DNA of 64,000 nt from Lamellibrachia columna (Eukaryota; Annelida; Polychaeta; Sabellida; Siboglinidae): assembly GCA_963662155.1 (NCBI GenBank), contig OY759267.1:15629489-15693488 (forward strand), given 5' to 3'. The notes beneath the pieces were generated by a model. The model saw only the letters and a list, made by a program, of their open reading frames with translations, was not told where the DNA came from and did no database searches. Below are positions 40,466 to 52,248 of the stretch, in pieces (position 1 is the first letter of the stretch; each line of letters begins with the position of its first letter). A program made the position numbers and the translations under genes.

Positions 40466-41187
40466 TACTAAAGATGAAAGTTACTACGAACATTATTTGA
40501 ACAGCAACGTACAGCATGTTTCCATTGACTGGATTTGTAATCGCACAACTTTGCCTGTTTGATTCAAACAAACAACCAATTTAGGTTTAACGCAGTTATC
40601 GGCCCGAGGGCAGATATCAGCGCGGCAGCGCTCGGCGCACACACAAAAGAAACTCAAATTCGTATGATCCATGTATAGTTACTCTCACAAAAAATAACAA
40701 ACAATTACAAAATGTTCTTATTGTAAGCTCCATATGTTTACAATATTCACTGACAATTATCATTATTAAATTTCTTTTTACTGCTAGTCTACCCCATACC
40801 GCCATATTCGAAGTCAACAAAGACCTCTTTTTACAGTTATAATTTATAAACGATTGGCGCGCCGCAACACAAGGTACATCTATAGAAATACCTTTGTGAA
40901 TCTTTGGCTGTATTTTTTATTATCCAATACATTGATTTTTAGCATTATGCAAATTATTTTTGTTCGCAAAGCATACGAAAGTAGATCTTTGCACATCGTA
41001 ATTTTAGGCGCCAAACACGAAGGTCGTGAACTGTCTTGGACTTAGACTTAGCCTTAGCCTAGGTGAAGTCCGAAGGTTCCGTACTCGTCGATCAGTACTA
41101 GTTGTCACTATGTTTATTTGTTACGAGTAATTTACCAGAATAGAAACAAAATTATATATTATTATAATTATTATAATGTATCTATAT

Positions 41188-41260
<73 letters not shown>

Positions 41261-41916
41261 TCTGTGAAATCTTCATTTAGTGTTCTGAGCTGCATATCGG
41301 TTGTTTAATTCATTATCAATACTTGCATTTATACTATTATAGTTGGCAGTTGCATGTCCTAACTTCGGGAAGCGCCCAATTCCGTGGGCCATGGCTACTT
41401 GGTATTGACTATTGTGTCTTGCTCTCTCAGCCATTTTAGAGTACCTGGTAGTCATATTTAGGCAGTGTTGCATTGTGGTGGTGTATAGTGTAGGGAACTG
41501 GCATTTTTGAGATTAAAGGAACAAATTAAGTGAGAAGTAATTAATGTTCGTTATTTGTTTAGCACATGCAGACGACTGACACCAACGTATTTTTCATCTG
41601 TGTAGACAATGTATAAACTGAATTTACTAAATTAACTAAATTTAATTAATTAGTTTTTTACCAGAAAGGCTTCTACAGTGATTTATGTTTCCAACTAGAA
41701 ACTACCACGATATCACATAATATCATATAATACAACTTACGTATATGCATTCCCTTTCAGCTAGTGTTATGAAGTCAGTGAATGGCAGCACCCAGTCTGA
41801 TGTAAACACAGCTGTTGCCGCCACCCTGAAGTATGCGCCAGACAGGAGTGGGGGAGGTGGAAGAACAGCCAGCACAACCAAACAACCCACCAACACTGCC
41901 TAATCAGACACATATA

Positions 41917-41963
<47 letters not shown>

Positions 41964-42299
41964 TATACACATGTCACATGCCATGGTAAAAAAAGTACAT
42001 ATATATTAGGTATATAAAAAAAAAATTCAAATCGATCAGATGATCATTTAAATGGTTCCACAGGATAGAGTGTCCTATGAAGTTTATAACACTTTTGGAA
42101 TTTTGTTGATATCTACATTATTTCCGAAGTTATTCCACTTTTTGATCACTGAAAATTAGCATTGATGTCTATACAATTTTGGTTCCATTTCTTGTGATCC
42201 AGAATGCTGAGGACTGTATTTCATTTATATTAAAATAGCAATAGTTTTGAATGTATTGAACATATTGATGTGAAATAAAAAGGTATATGACCCAGAAAC
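40466..42299. other. Gene-free interval with (AT)n tracts
   Basis: AT microsatellites at about 41190-41251 and 41917-41960. No gene recognised. Confidence 0.5.
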
Positions 42300-42715
42300 T
42301 AATGTTAATAATATATGACCTTGACATGACCTAATTAGTTGACCTACATTTAACCTTTGACCTATTTACATGGAGTAATGGCATTATTTGGTTGTAATTA
42401 ATTAGTAAATGGGTTTATTAAACCTTTATGGGATGGAAATTGTCAATGTATCTACTTCAATGTCATGTGACTTGGTAAATCCATATTTTTGATGACCTAA
42501 TTAATTGACCTACATTTTACATTTGACCTATTTATGTGGATTAATGGGCTAATTTAGTTGTTATTTAATAGGTAATTGGCCTATTTAACTTTTAATGGAT
42601 GGAAAATGTCAATTTATCAACTTGAATACTATGTGACCATGTAATTTTACATTACCTAATTAGTTTACCTGCATTTCACACTTGACCTATTTACAGGGAG
42701 TAATAGCATGGTAAT
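42300..42715. repeat. Roughly 180-bp tandem repeat, about 2.3 copies
   Basis: Each copy holds gacctaattagttgacctac, acctatttacatgg(a/t)gtaatgg and ggatgg(a)aattgtcaat. Copy starts are near 42325, 42493 and 42650. Old, roughly 80% similar by eye. Confidence 0.7.
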
Positions 42716-43715
42716 AAGTTGGTCCAACCATACAGGGCTAGGGGCATCAACATAATTGTATGTGTTTAGATTATATTACAGTTAATTGTACATATTTCAC
42801 CATGTATTAATTATGAAAAGGTTATAGCATGTTATTCAAAAGCAACTATGCATTTCTATATGTACATACGTTTCTTCAGACAATGTCAATGCCTATCTAC
42901 GTTCGTCATATTTTTTATTTCTTGCAGGCAAATGCAATCGATTATGAAATTACAACCGATTCCCAACACTAGAAAGTGTAACAGTTTTCTGACAATCATA
43001 TATTGTCCCGTCCACGGGTCCCGTCAGAAATACCTTTGCCTTGGCTTTGGCTGTCAGAAACCCAACCCTGGTCACCCCATTAATATCCACTAATTAACGG
43101 GTAGATATATATATGCATGTTTTCTGTACGTACGAATACTAGCTGACAACGGTAAATTACCTGTACTCGCTGGTGCAGATAAATATTCATGTACAATCTG
43201 CAAGTTGTAAACATATGTCTTCGTCCCACTGACAGAGAGGTTTCGTTTGGAAGTATTTAAATACCCGGATGTTTATTTGTTATTTCGGCCTTTTTATTTA
43301 TGCACTAGCATCAACACCGTGAAGTGGCACCGTCATTTGTCCACCATGTGGCGCTACTGGGCCATGCATTGAAATGAATGAATGAATGTTTATTTCCACA
43401 TAGGTATATTTGTACATGTGTTTACAACAACAACAACAACAACAACAACAATATTACATTTCTTGTGGAAATAGAGAAAGCTGAAGTACAATACTTATTA
43501 AACGCTTTCATGTTAATATATGCAATAATATGATAACTATGCTACATAACAATTAACATACTAGACAATTAGCATAATGCTATATACCAATTTAAAAATT
43601 GAAAAGAACAGAAAAAAGAAAAGACAAATATACACATTTATACACATTTAAACGATTAAACTGTGGCTGGGTGATGGACATGGCACAACGGAAATGCGGT
43701 AGCCATTGAACAGTC
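42716..43715. other. Gene-free interval
   Basis: A (CAA)n run at about 43423-43451 is preceded by a gaatgaatgaatg tract. No gene seen. Confidence 0.5.
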
Positions 43716-43975
43716 ATGGAGGAGAGTTGTTACCAAAAATATAGTGATAAAATGCTTGAAAATGTGTTCCTGTCACTAAACAATGAATGTGTGCTATGGA
43801 CAGGCTTCACAAAAGGAAGAATTGTTAAATACGGAGTTATTAATTGCCGATTCAGACGTGGCTACAGTCGTGCAGTGACAGCGCATAGGCTCAGTTACAT
43901 ATGCTTCAACATAGAATCACACATGTTGACTCAGGCTTAGATATTAGTCATCTATGACATAACAGCCTGTGTGTG
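43716..43975 (+). pseudogene. HNH (zinc-binding-loop, His-Me finger) endonuclease relic
   Basis: ATG-started ORF MEESCYQKYSDKMLEN with CVLWTGFTKGRIVKYGVINC and TAHRLSYICFNIESHML. After a frame change at about 43937 the translation continues LDISHL, a stop, then HNSLCV, which fits the conserved HNH zinc loop with one cysteine codon turned into TGA. Thus it is a broken homing-endonuclease-like gene. Confidence 0.6.
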
Positions 43976-44667
43976 AAAGTAAGCTATATATCTATGGATG
44001 TGTGAAAGTAAGCTATATATCTGTGTAAATAACAATAGGCAATAGTGTATGGCTCAAACATTTTCTTTGGTTACGGAGAATACCCCCAAAAAATTGAAAA
44101 AACCAAAATTTGTTTTAGTTATGTAGAATGAACCGTTTGAAATCATCATATCAATCACTGATGTGCGTCAGCATTAGTTCGCCGTCATAACTGATGTTGC
44201 TTCGTGTGTGCTGGTCTTGGTATCAATTTGGTCTCATGAATTTCAGCAGGTGGCGCCATGTGTGATTGTCTAAGTCTCTCTGATTGTGTTCGCAGGGATG
44301 CCAGTAAGCAGATAGTAGACGCTCCATGAAATGCAGAATGATACAGTATTAGAATGTTGTGTGTGCATGCACCGTTCTTGTGTGTCTACACTCTGCTGGT
44401 ATAATTGTGGTCAGCTGATTCCCGTGACCTTAGCGAGTATGGGTGATCAGGGCGATCTGCATGTGACTTTCGCTGTCGCCGCCTTCATTTGATCACTGGC
44501 CTAGTAGCTGTGGCTGTGGTTCTTATTGCGGATGTTGAGGTAGATGCCCTAGCCACAGTTGCTCGGGTTGCAGGTTTGGGGTCAAGCAGACTCTTTCTGT
44601 ATATGTCTACTTGACGGCGGTTCCTTTTTGCTTCAAAATAATCTCTCATTCTGTTTAGCTTTATATG
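43976..44667. other. Gene-free interval
   Basis: Nothing recognised. Short tandem duplication gtgtgaaagtaagctatata at about 43971-44020. Confidence 0.4.
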
Positions 44668-46435
44668 TCATCTGTGCAGCCGCGCCGAGGGCCGCCTGGA
44701 ATATACTCGTTGGTAGACCACGTCATGCTGAATGCGCTCCACCGCCCGAGCAACCCTGCCACCCTTTGTTATAGGACACTGTACATTTTCCAGTTTTCGT
44801 AGCATATTTGAGATTCCAGTTCCATAATTGATGCGATTAATTACGGAACACACTCGTCCCTGTGCATTTCTGCTGAATTTCAAATTTTTTGGAAGGGATG
44901 TAGAGAATGATCTGTTGATCGATTCATTCTTGTCCGTGGTTAATCTATGTCGTGTCATCTGAAGTGCTGCATTTCCGAGACGCGTTTCTATTAATCATTG
45001 AAGTGTTAACCTATCGGCATCTGTCATGTTCAACCGTGTCACACCACTTGCCTTCAAGTGTTGTGATTTATGCCACCAATAGTTTTGCAATCCGCCTCGG
45101 TATACTACTGCATGTCGGCGACAGTTTTTGCAAGAACCTGCATAGCAGTCTATGGTAGTTTGAATGATCCGTGGCATCTTACTAGTGATGGTAGTAATGT
45201 CACTGGAATACAGTGTATGCACATTTGTGTAGATCTTCTGGCATCTTGTCTTCACATCATCATCAAACATTCTTTTGTTTTCTGCTCTGATGGTGGCTGT
45301 TTCTCCCGAAAATATTCGGGGGTGGGGGGGGAGAATGAAACTCTCATGATATGTCTAAATTGTGTTGACCAAGATGTGTTGTGTCGTTCTGTGGGGACTG
45401 CCGGCATAGCATCCTGTACCCCACGAGAAGCTGGTGCATCTCCGTCAGTAGCCACGTATCTGATTGCGACGTTGTCTTGTGCGAAACTGTGGTCTATCTG
45501 TTTGCTACTTTCATACTCCGAGATTGGATACACTGCTCGTAAAGTTGCCGAGCATCGCTCATGACCAGGGCATGTAACATTGCGACCTTGACTGCGAAGC
45601 ATGGATCCTACTTTACAGAGCTTATTCTCTACATGAAAACCGACAATCTGGTGTTGATCTGTCTGCCACTCTATGGCAGCTCCGATCGCTTGCGTCGCAG
45701 CCTGCCCGGCTCCGTAACTGTTCTTAACCGTTGTTGAGTTGTACCTGACATCCATGCTTATGTTGATCGGGGCATTCTCTGGCAGACCACGCAGAATGTT
45801 AATTTCTTTTGTTTGCTCTCTTTTCTTATTCAAATTATCCATTGTTGCCTGGGCAGTGACAGTGGCAACCTTGTCTGCATTTCTTTGTAATCCACATCGG
45901 CTAGGAGGGGTGTGTTTGTTGCAGCTAGAATGTGACGTATCTTTGTGATTCCAATAGTCGAATCCTGAAGTCCAGCGTGGAGTGCCCCGTTCGATGTAGT
46001 TGGTTTTAGACTACATCTGCCAGTGCCTACTTCTGCATACAATTTGTACATGCCTGACTGATATTCATAGTGGAGACAACGTAGTGACATTTTCCAGCAT
46101 AAATCGACTTGTTTTTCGTCATGTATTTCAAAGTGTGGAGATGTGCATGTCTTGTTTTTGGCATACTTTGTGAAACACTCATTCCACATTGCCACATTCT
46201 TCTGCATGTTTAGCAGATGCATCTCAGAAACTCAACCAGTCTCTTCTGCCTGAAAGTAGCTGTCTGCTAAATCAGGGCTTAGCAGTCCACCAGGCGTTAC
46301 ATGCACCACTTTTGAATATTCATTCATATTGATGTTGCAGTATTTGTGATTCCAGGAATGGGTGGCCACGTTTGAATCCTCGCATATTCGTAATCCCACC
46401 AGCAGGTGGCGTACACTTGCTCTCACTGTTCTCAT
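44668..46435 (-). pseudogene. Mutator-like transposase fossil
   Basis: Five minus-strand pieces in three frames give one protein of the invertebrate Mutator-like transposase family. From N to C: VATHSWNHKYCNINMNEYSK, CWKMSLRCLHYEYQSGMYKL, INISMDVRYNSTTVKNSYGA, TQAIGAAIEWQTDQHQIVGF with CPGHERCSATL, VRYNS-domain partner YVATDGDAPASRGVQDAM (catalytic-core type TDGD), CYAGSCKNCRRHAVVYRGG, ASGVTRLNMTDADRLTL, NRSFSTSLPKNLKFSRNAQG and NRINYGTGI. In-frame stops and at least two frameshifts (near 45840 and 45260) inactivate it. Confidence 0.85.
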
Positions 46436-48722
46436 TTACTGTCGCTTCCATTTTGTAACAATGCACGGTAATCCAGGCAAAATTACAGTTGAACGTGACA
46501 AACTGTTATTTGAAATCACATACCTCTAATCAGTCAGAAAGTCCAGACCATCTGTATGATAGCGGGGGGGGGGGTGTTTGCATTAGTAAAGCCTCAGTTT
46601 GGACATTTATATAAATCTCAGGCAATGTTTTTTACTTCAGCTAATTAGACTCATGGGCCTACTGTGGAGACCTCCTGAAGGAGTCCACCCTCGTGTGGCT
46701 TGGAAAAATCTTGCACAGAGCAGCATGCTGTCTGATAAGGTCTACTGATTCGCTGGAGGTGATTTATCAAGCAAGTGCCTTTGTCACTGCAAGTTTGCTA
46801 ATTAGGTTGTATAATATTATGTAATAGAACTAGTTGAGTAGTCTGGCCTTGAAGGAATTCACACTTTAAGGTGAATCTTCTGTATATTTACCTGGGTGTA
46901 ATAGGGAAGGAGGTAAACAAATTAATATAACTTTCTTTGTAAAATAAAAGCTGGCTGAATACAATGTGCTTACAGAACATATGTTTGGCTTTCTGAAACA
47001 TGGTGTAAGGAATCCATACATGCTAGCTGAGAAAGTGTGTACCTTCAAGAGTTAAGGTGAATTACAGGTTGTTACACACTGAAGTGGCTATGCTGTGTAT
47101 GCGCTGTCCAGTGGGGTGGTACTGTTGAAATGTGTCTAAAAACCAAACATATAGACGGATGTAATAATTTTTTTGGCTGAGTGCATAATATATGTGTGTC
47201 TCTAAAATATGTTAAATTAATCTTTTTTCGCAAACATTATGATGTCTATCTGGGGTCATTGGCAAGTTTGCTGGAAGAACCTGTTGACAGTGTAGCTGTG
47301 GATTTTTAGATGTTTTCAATAGGCGTAAGGATTGTTGGCAATTTTTTCGCCACAAGGCACGTGTGCGTAGTAATTCATGCAACAATTGGTAAACATTGAC
47401 GGACATGACACGTTCAGCCATTAAAAAAAGTTAGAAATATCTAATTTTGACTAAACTCGATCAGCATGTCAATGAAATGATGATAACGGCAGGTAATAAG
47501 TTTCAGAATTTTTGATGGTCAAGTTTTCTAATAATCATGCAAAACGTTAATATGGCCACCAATGGGAAATGTAACTGTATACTGAACCCTGTACCAGACG
47601 GTTATCGCCCTCCCACACCCTCCACTCGCGCGGCGTCCCACCGCGTTGTCGCCTTTCACCACGAAACCGGGGAGGGGTACACAGTGACTAAATCTTTTCA
47701 TTCCAGGGTATGGTTTCATAGAAGTGTGATGACCCCTGACTCTAGCATAACCTCCACGTGGTACACCACGGATACTGGGCACCTTGTGGCCTAAGACGAA
47801 TGTGCTAGGGATATCGAAGCACATTCGGGCAGCCAGGGGGTGCAATATGCAGGGTCCATCGGCGTGTGGACACGTCCCGACATGCGCTATTCGAATCCTC
47901 AACTATATGAGCAAACCGTACTGAGCAGATCACGTTCATTAGATTTGGTAGGCAAGTGATCTAGGCAAGAAAAACTGATTACAAACTGCAGTAGCATGTC
48001 AGCCGGGGCAGCGCTGCTGAGTGACTACGACCAGCCCCGTGCTACGGGCAATCAACCCGACCAACCCAGAAAAAGAGCGTTGGATATAAGAGGCGTAACT
48101 TAGCCCTGTCCTGTGGTTAATTCTACGCTCTTTGAATCGTATATCAAGAGGATGGTAGTGGGTCAACGGATCCACAATGCTCGGATAGAGACGGGCACCA
48201 CCGAGTAGAGAAGCCCACTGAAACGACACTGTTGAACAGGAACACAAGGGACAGAGGAGGAGGGAGGGGAGGGGGACGGAGGGAGGGAGGGGGAAGGAGG
48301 GAGGATGGGAGGGAGGACGTGGCAATCTGAAGGGGGCCAGAGCACCGATGCAGTGGTTTATGATAATAAACCTTCATTTGTTTGTATACGCAGTGCAGCA
48401 GTAAATTATAAATGAAAGGATATTCATACGATCTATATATATATATATATATACAACGTTAGATCCAAGCAGTAGCTCTGATATAAGGGTTTTACTCAGC
48501 ACTCTGAATGTCTAACCAATGCCACTTATAAGTACTAAAATTTGATCGAAACAAAACTTAAAACGATTACTTTCAGTCACCAAAATCAGTTTTCTAGCTC
48601 ACAACTTTCCAGCCATCAACTCGTGGACGCCAGTTTCCCGCTGCAGGTAGTTTGATGATCATGTGACTTAGTTGTGTGACTGAAATTACTCAATTCTGCA
48701 AAGGCACGGAATAAAATGTTTA
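46436..48722. other. Gene-free interval with a G-rich tract
   Basis: No gene supported. 48252-48320 is a purine strand with many runs of three or more G (gaggagggaggggaggggga and on), able in principle to form G-quadruplexes. Short ORFs at 47528-47902 have no family. Confidence 0.45.
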
Positions 48723-48725
<3 letters not shown>

Positions 48726-48770
<45 letters not shown>

Positions 48771-48859
48771 GCGTGTGCGTGTGCGTGCGCGTGCGCGTGC
48801 GCGTGCGCGTGCGCGTGCGCGTGTGTGCGCGTGTGTGCGCGTGTGCGCGTGTGCGCGTG

Positions 48860-48895
<36 letters not shown>

Positions 48896-48915
48896 TGTAC
48901 GTACGTATGTACGCA
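48726..48915. repeat. Long alternating GT/GC tract
   Basis: (GT)n passes into (GTGC)n and (GC/GT) mixtures for about 175 bp with strict purine-pyrimidine alternation, a sequence type prone to Z-DNA. Confidence 0.9.
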
Positions 48916-48964
48916 TGCGCACGTACACGTGAGAGTCAGCTTGACAGTAGCAGGTTATGCATGT

Positions 48965-48980
48965 ATGTACATTATATATG

Positions 48981-49012
<32 letters not shown>

Positions 49013-49086
49013 TGTATGTATGTATGTATGTATGTATGCATGTATGCATGCATGTACGTATGTATGCACGTACGTATGTATGTATA
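48965..49086. repeat. (TATG)n microsatellite
   Basis: About 120 bp of tatg/tacg repeats. Reading frames across it are artefacts. Confidence 0.9.
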
Positions 49087-50380
49087 CGAAACGTTTTGAT
49101 GAAGCAGTCAATGAAGGCATTAATTTTTTGTTGTGGGCCTACAGACTAACGTTTTATTACTCATTGATAATTACAATACGAAATAAGAACTATATGCGGT
49201 CTAACAGTCTACGACATATACAATAGAGAACAATTACATAACCCAACAAACTATGCACTACAGCTACAGCTAGGACACTCTTTGAGCCGTATTTAGACCG
49301 CACGCCGATATAAGCAAAACGTCTTTATTTCCCAGGCTCGTATTATATACAGCCCACACTCAACAATACTTCTTAATCTCTGCTGGCCTAAATTGGATAC
49401 AAGGCGCGCGCGCCTGCGTGCGTGCGTGCGTGCGTGCGTGCGTGTGTATATATATTTGAGTGACAGGCCTTTTTGGTTAATGCCGGAAATAAATGGTGCA
49501 TACACTCCGTGGAGAGCTTAGATACTTCAATAATCAAGATAAGTTTATTGTGAGTTATATTCCTTAATCTTGAAAATGTAGGTTTATCTACTAAAGTCGT
49601 CATAGGTCGCCTAGATTCCGAAATACTGGTAAATTCAGGCTTTCAATGGCGGCCATTTTGACAATACAAAATGACCCACATATTGCTTATGGTCAAATGA
49701 AAACATGTATGTATCCTGCCAGGGATGCAAATTACAGAACATTATGATAAACTTAGTTACACATAACTGAAGAAGGAAGGATGCCCTTGCCAATGGACCC
49801 AAAGATCCGCTGTGAAGCTGTAAAAATAATCACACGAATGTGGACATGAAAGAATAAACGCTTCCTACATAACACTGGCTTACAGACCAACATATGTTAA
49901 CCCCAGGGCATAAACACTTCAGCTGTGAACCTGTAAAATCAGCATACAAGTATGGATTAGGGTAAGATAAACTCTCCCTGTAAAAACTCGCCCACTGACC
50001 AACATGTGGTAACCTGAATGCTTACACCAACCATTGGTTACAAGTAAAGTATCTATGGACAGGAAATGATACACATATTCCCTGTAAACGAAATCGTCCA
50101 CAGACAAACACGTGTCAACGAGAATGTATATACACACGAGTCGTGTAAATTAAAACAAGTGTGCAATGGTAACTTTTTTCTTTTTTACGGAAAGAATGCC
50201 GACGCATAAATATTTAAGATCTGAAATTCAGCAAAAAGGACCCCCTAGCCCTAGGTACAGTGTAATGAGGTTTATATTATCAAATACATGGGGCATGCCT
50301 CTCCCACAACAGAAACCATGCAATGTGTTACGCTTACCAAATATCACAAAAATGCACACTATTGCACGGTTTTACAGCTT
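49087..50380. other. Gene-free interval
   Basis: Contains a gcgcgcgcctgcgtgcgtgc tract at about 49405-49445. No gene recognised. Confidence 0.45.
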
Positions 50381-50382
50381 CG

Positions 50383-50774
50383 CTAAGAACAAATAAATTG
50401 CCCAAAGAATTGAGCGATAGTACAATTTTCACCGGCCGCTCCAAGATGAACGCCGTCATCGTGCAATAAAGTACACCAATTTAGGCGCATGCCACGATGT
50501 TTCCAAAAACGGATGCGTGGAAAGAAATCAACCAGGCGCCTAATTTCCTGATTAACCTCATCCACCAAAGCGTTGTAATTTGTACGAATAGGGAGGCGCA
50601 CAGTGCGACCCAATCTATCCCGTGGAACGACTCGTTGACCCAATTGGCAAAATAGCCACGTGGGTGACGCCATCTTGCAAACCGGGCAACTGACAATAAT
50701 ATATCCTGGGCCAATTTAACCGGATCGCAAGCCTGGCCATTCAAATCGTTCCCTCCTATTTTCGTGGCCTGCAA
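50383..50774 (-). pseudogene. SGNH/GDSL-type hydrolase fragment
   Basis: Two overlapping minus frames: KIGGNDLNGQACDPVKLAQD (block III, GxND) in the first, then NYNALVDEVNQEIRRLVDFF, IRFWKHRGMRLNW and LLHDDGVHLGAAGENC (block V, DxxH) in the second. The frame changes at about 50640-50680 and the GDS block is absent. Such hydrolases are carried by Ngaro/DIRS and CR1-like retroelements, so this is probably retroelement debris. Confidence 0.65.
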
Positions 50775-51166
50775 AGATGTAATCTGGGCCGCGCAGCCCC
50801 TCGCAAAAAGAACGCCTGCGTCACCTTTACCAATCGTCGAGAAATAGCGCGGTCAATGCTACCATCATAAATCGTGTGGCGTCAACAGTATTGATCGAAA
50901 CACTTCACAAAATGTGTACCATGAATGCAACATTCGTGGGGGAAGATTGCCCGTAAGGGACTTTGCCCCTGTTTTTGGCAATTTTTATCTCTCTGTCCGA
51001 AGAAAAAATGTAAATTTTCTTTCTTTGTGCCTCAAGTAAACCTGATAATTCTCTCTTTCATCGAAGAGGAAATTTCCCAATGAAAACATTCCGCCCGGGC
51101 TTACCTTACACTTATAGATATTTGATAAATTGTTCAATAATTCTCTCTTGGTAACCATACATTTCT

Positions 51167-51265
<99 letters not shown>

Positions 51266-51969
51266 CGATAGAAGAAAGGTTACTTTATAAATCCCTCACA
51301 TATACATATAAACCCTTCTGATATACCAGAAGTTAGCATTGGTTTTCTGGTTTCATACGTTTCACACAAAAATTGTGCAACTGAAATATCTTCCTTGTTC
51401 GAAGTACAACATGACATGGACATCGAGATGGCTAGCACATCTCGGCACCAAAGTAATCTGATTTCTAACAATATTATAGCAATTATTTGCGATTTTTTTA
51501 AAGATAACATTTTAGTGTTTTTCCTCAAGTGATAGGTTTTCGCGGAATTGGTCAATAACTAAGCCGATCCCAAAGCTGGGAAAGTTTATTGAAACGAAAG
51601 AATCTTAAATAATGTTGTTTGACAGAACCAGAAATAATTGAAAGTTTATTACTATGTTGATGGAAAATGTTCTTTAAATGTGAGGAAGGAGATAACTTAG
51701 AAGGCAAGAATTTTTATAGAGAACGATAAATGAGTGGATCAAATTATAAAATACGTGTGTGCATGCCAGCAATGCGATTATGTTTAAAGATATCCACTGT
51801 GTAATTGGCAAACTGTTGACAAGTGCGGGCCATGAATATACATAACATTGATGGATTCTCAATAATCCAGTGGGTTGCTTGTCTGGGTGGCGATACTGTT
51901 CCATTTTTGTGTGTAGATATAGTGTATTTCAAGTTCATGCAAAGTGTCGTAAATACAATAGTCTGAAAT
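50775..51969. other. Upstream interval of paralogue 2
   Basis: No gene seen apart from the CT tract listed separately. It may include promoter and 5' exon(s) of the downstream helicase gene. Confidence 0.4.
51172..51261. repeat. (CT)n microsatellite
   Basis: About 45 uninterrupted CT dinucleotides. Confidence 0.97.
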
Positions 51970-52248
51970 GTGTACCACATTGCTTTAAGGCTTGCTAAAA
52001 GTATAAAAGTGAATTACATTGCGTTCTGCATTCAAAAAGCAATTAATCTGCATTTCAGGGAACTACGACAGTTTTGGCATCATGTCGTTCTGGGAATTTA
52101 TGGCCAAGACGAGCCTGGATACGACCAAGCCCAGACGACTAAAGAGAATGAGAACAGCAGTAATAAGAAGCTCGTCAAATGTGCAGCTGAAGACGTTGAA
52201 GATGCTAGTTTACTACATGCACGCTGCAGAGAAAGAGCTGTCCCTTCT

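Noticed and set aside
47528..47902. Overlapping ORFs on both strands
   Set aside because: No family on either strand; a gcgctattcgaatcc string resembles a tRNA T arm, but no cloverleaf could be built.
48686..49150. Several open frames on both strands
   Set aside because: They read GT, GTGC and TATG microsatellites (Cys-Val, Ala-His, Met-Tyr repeats).
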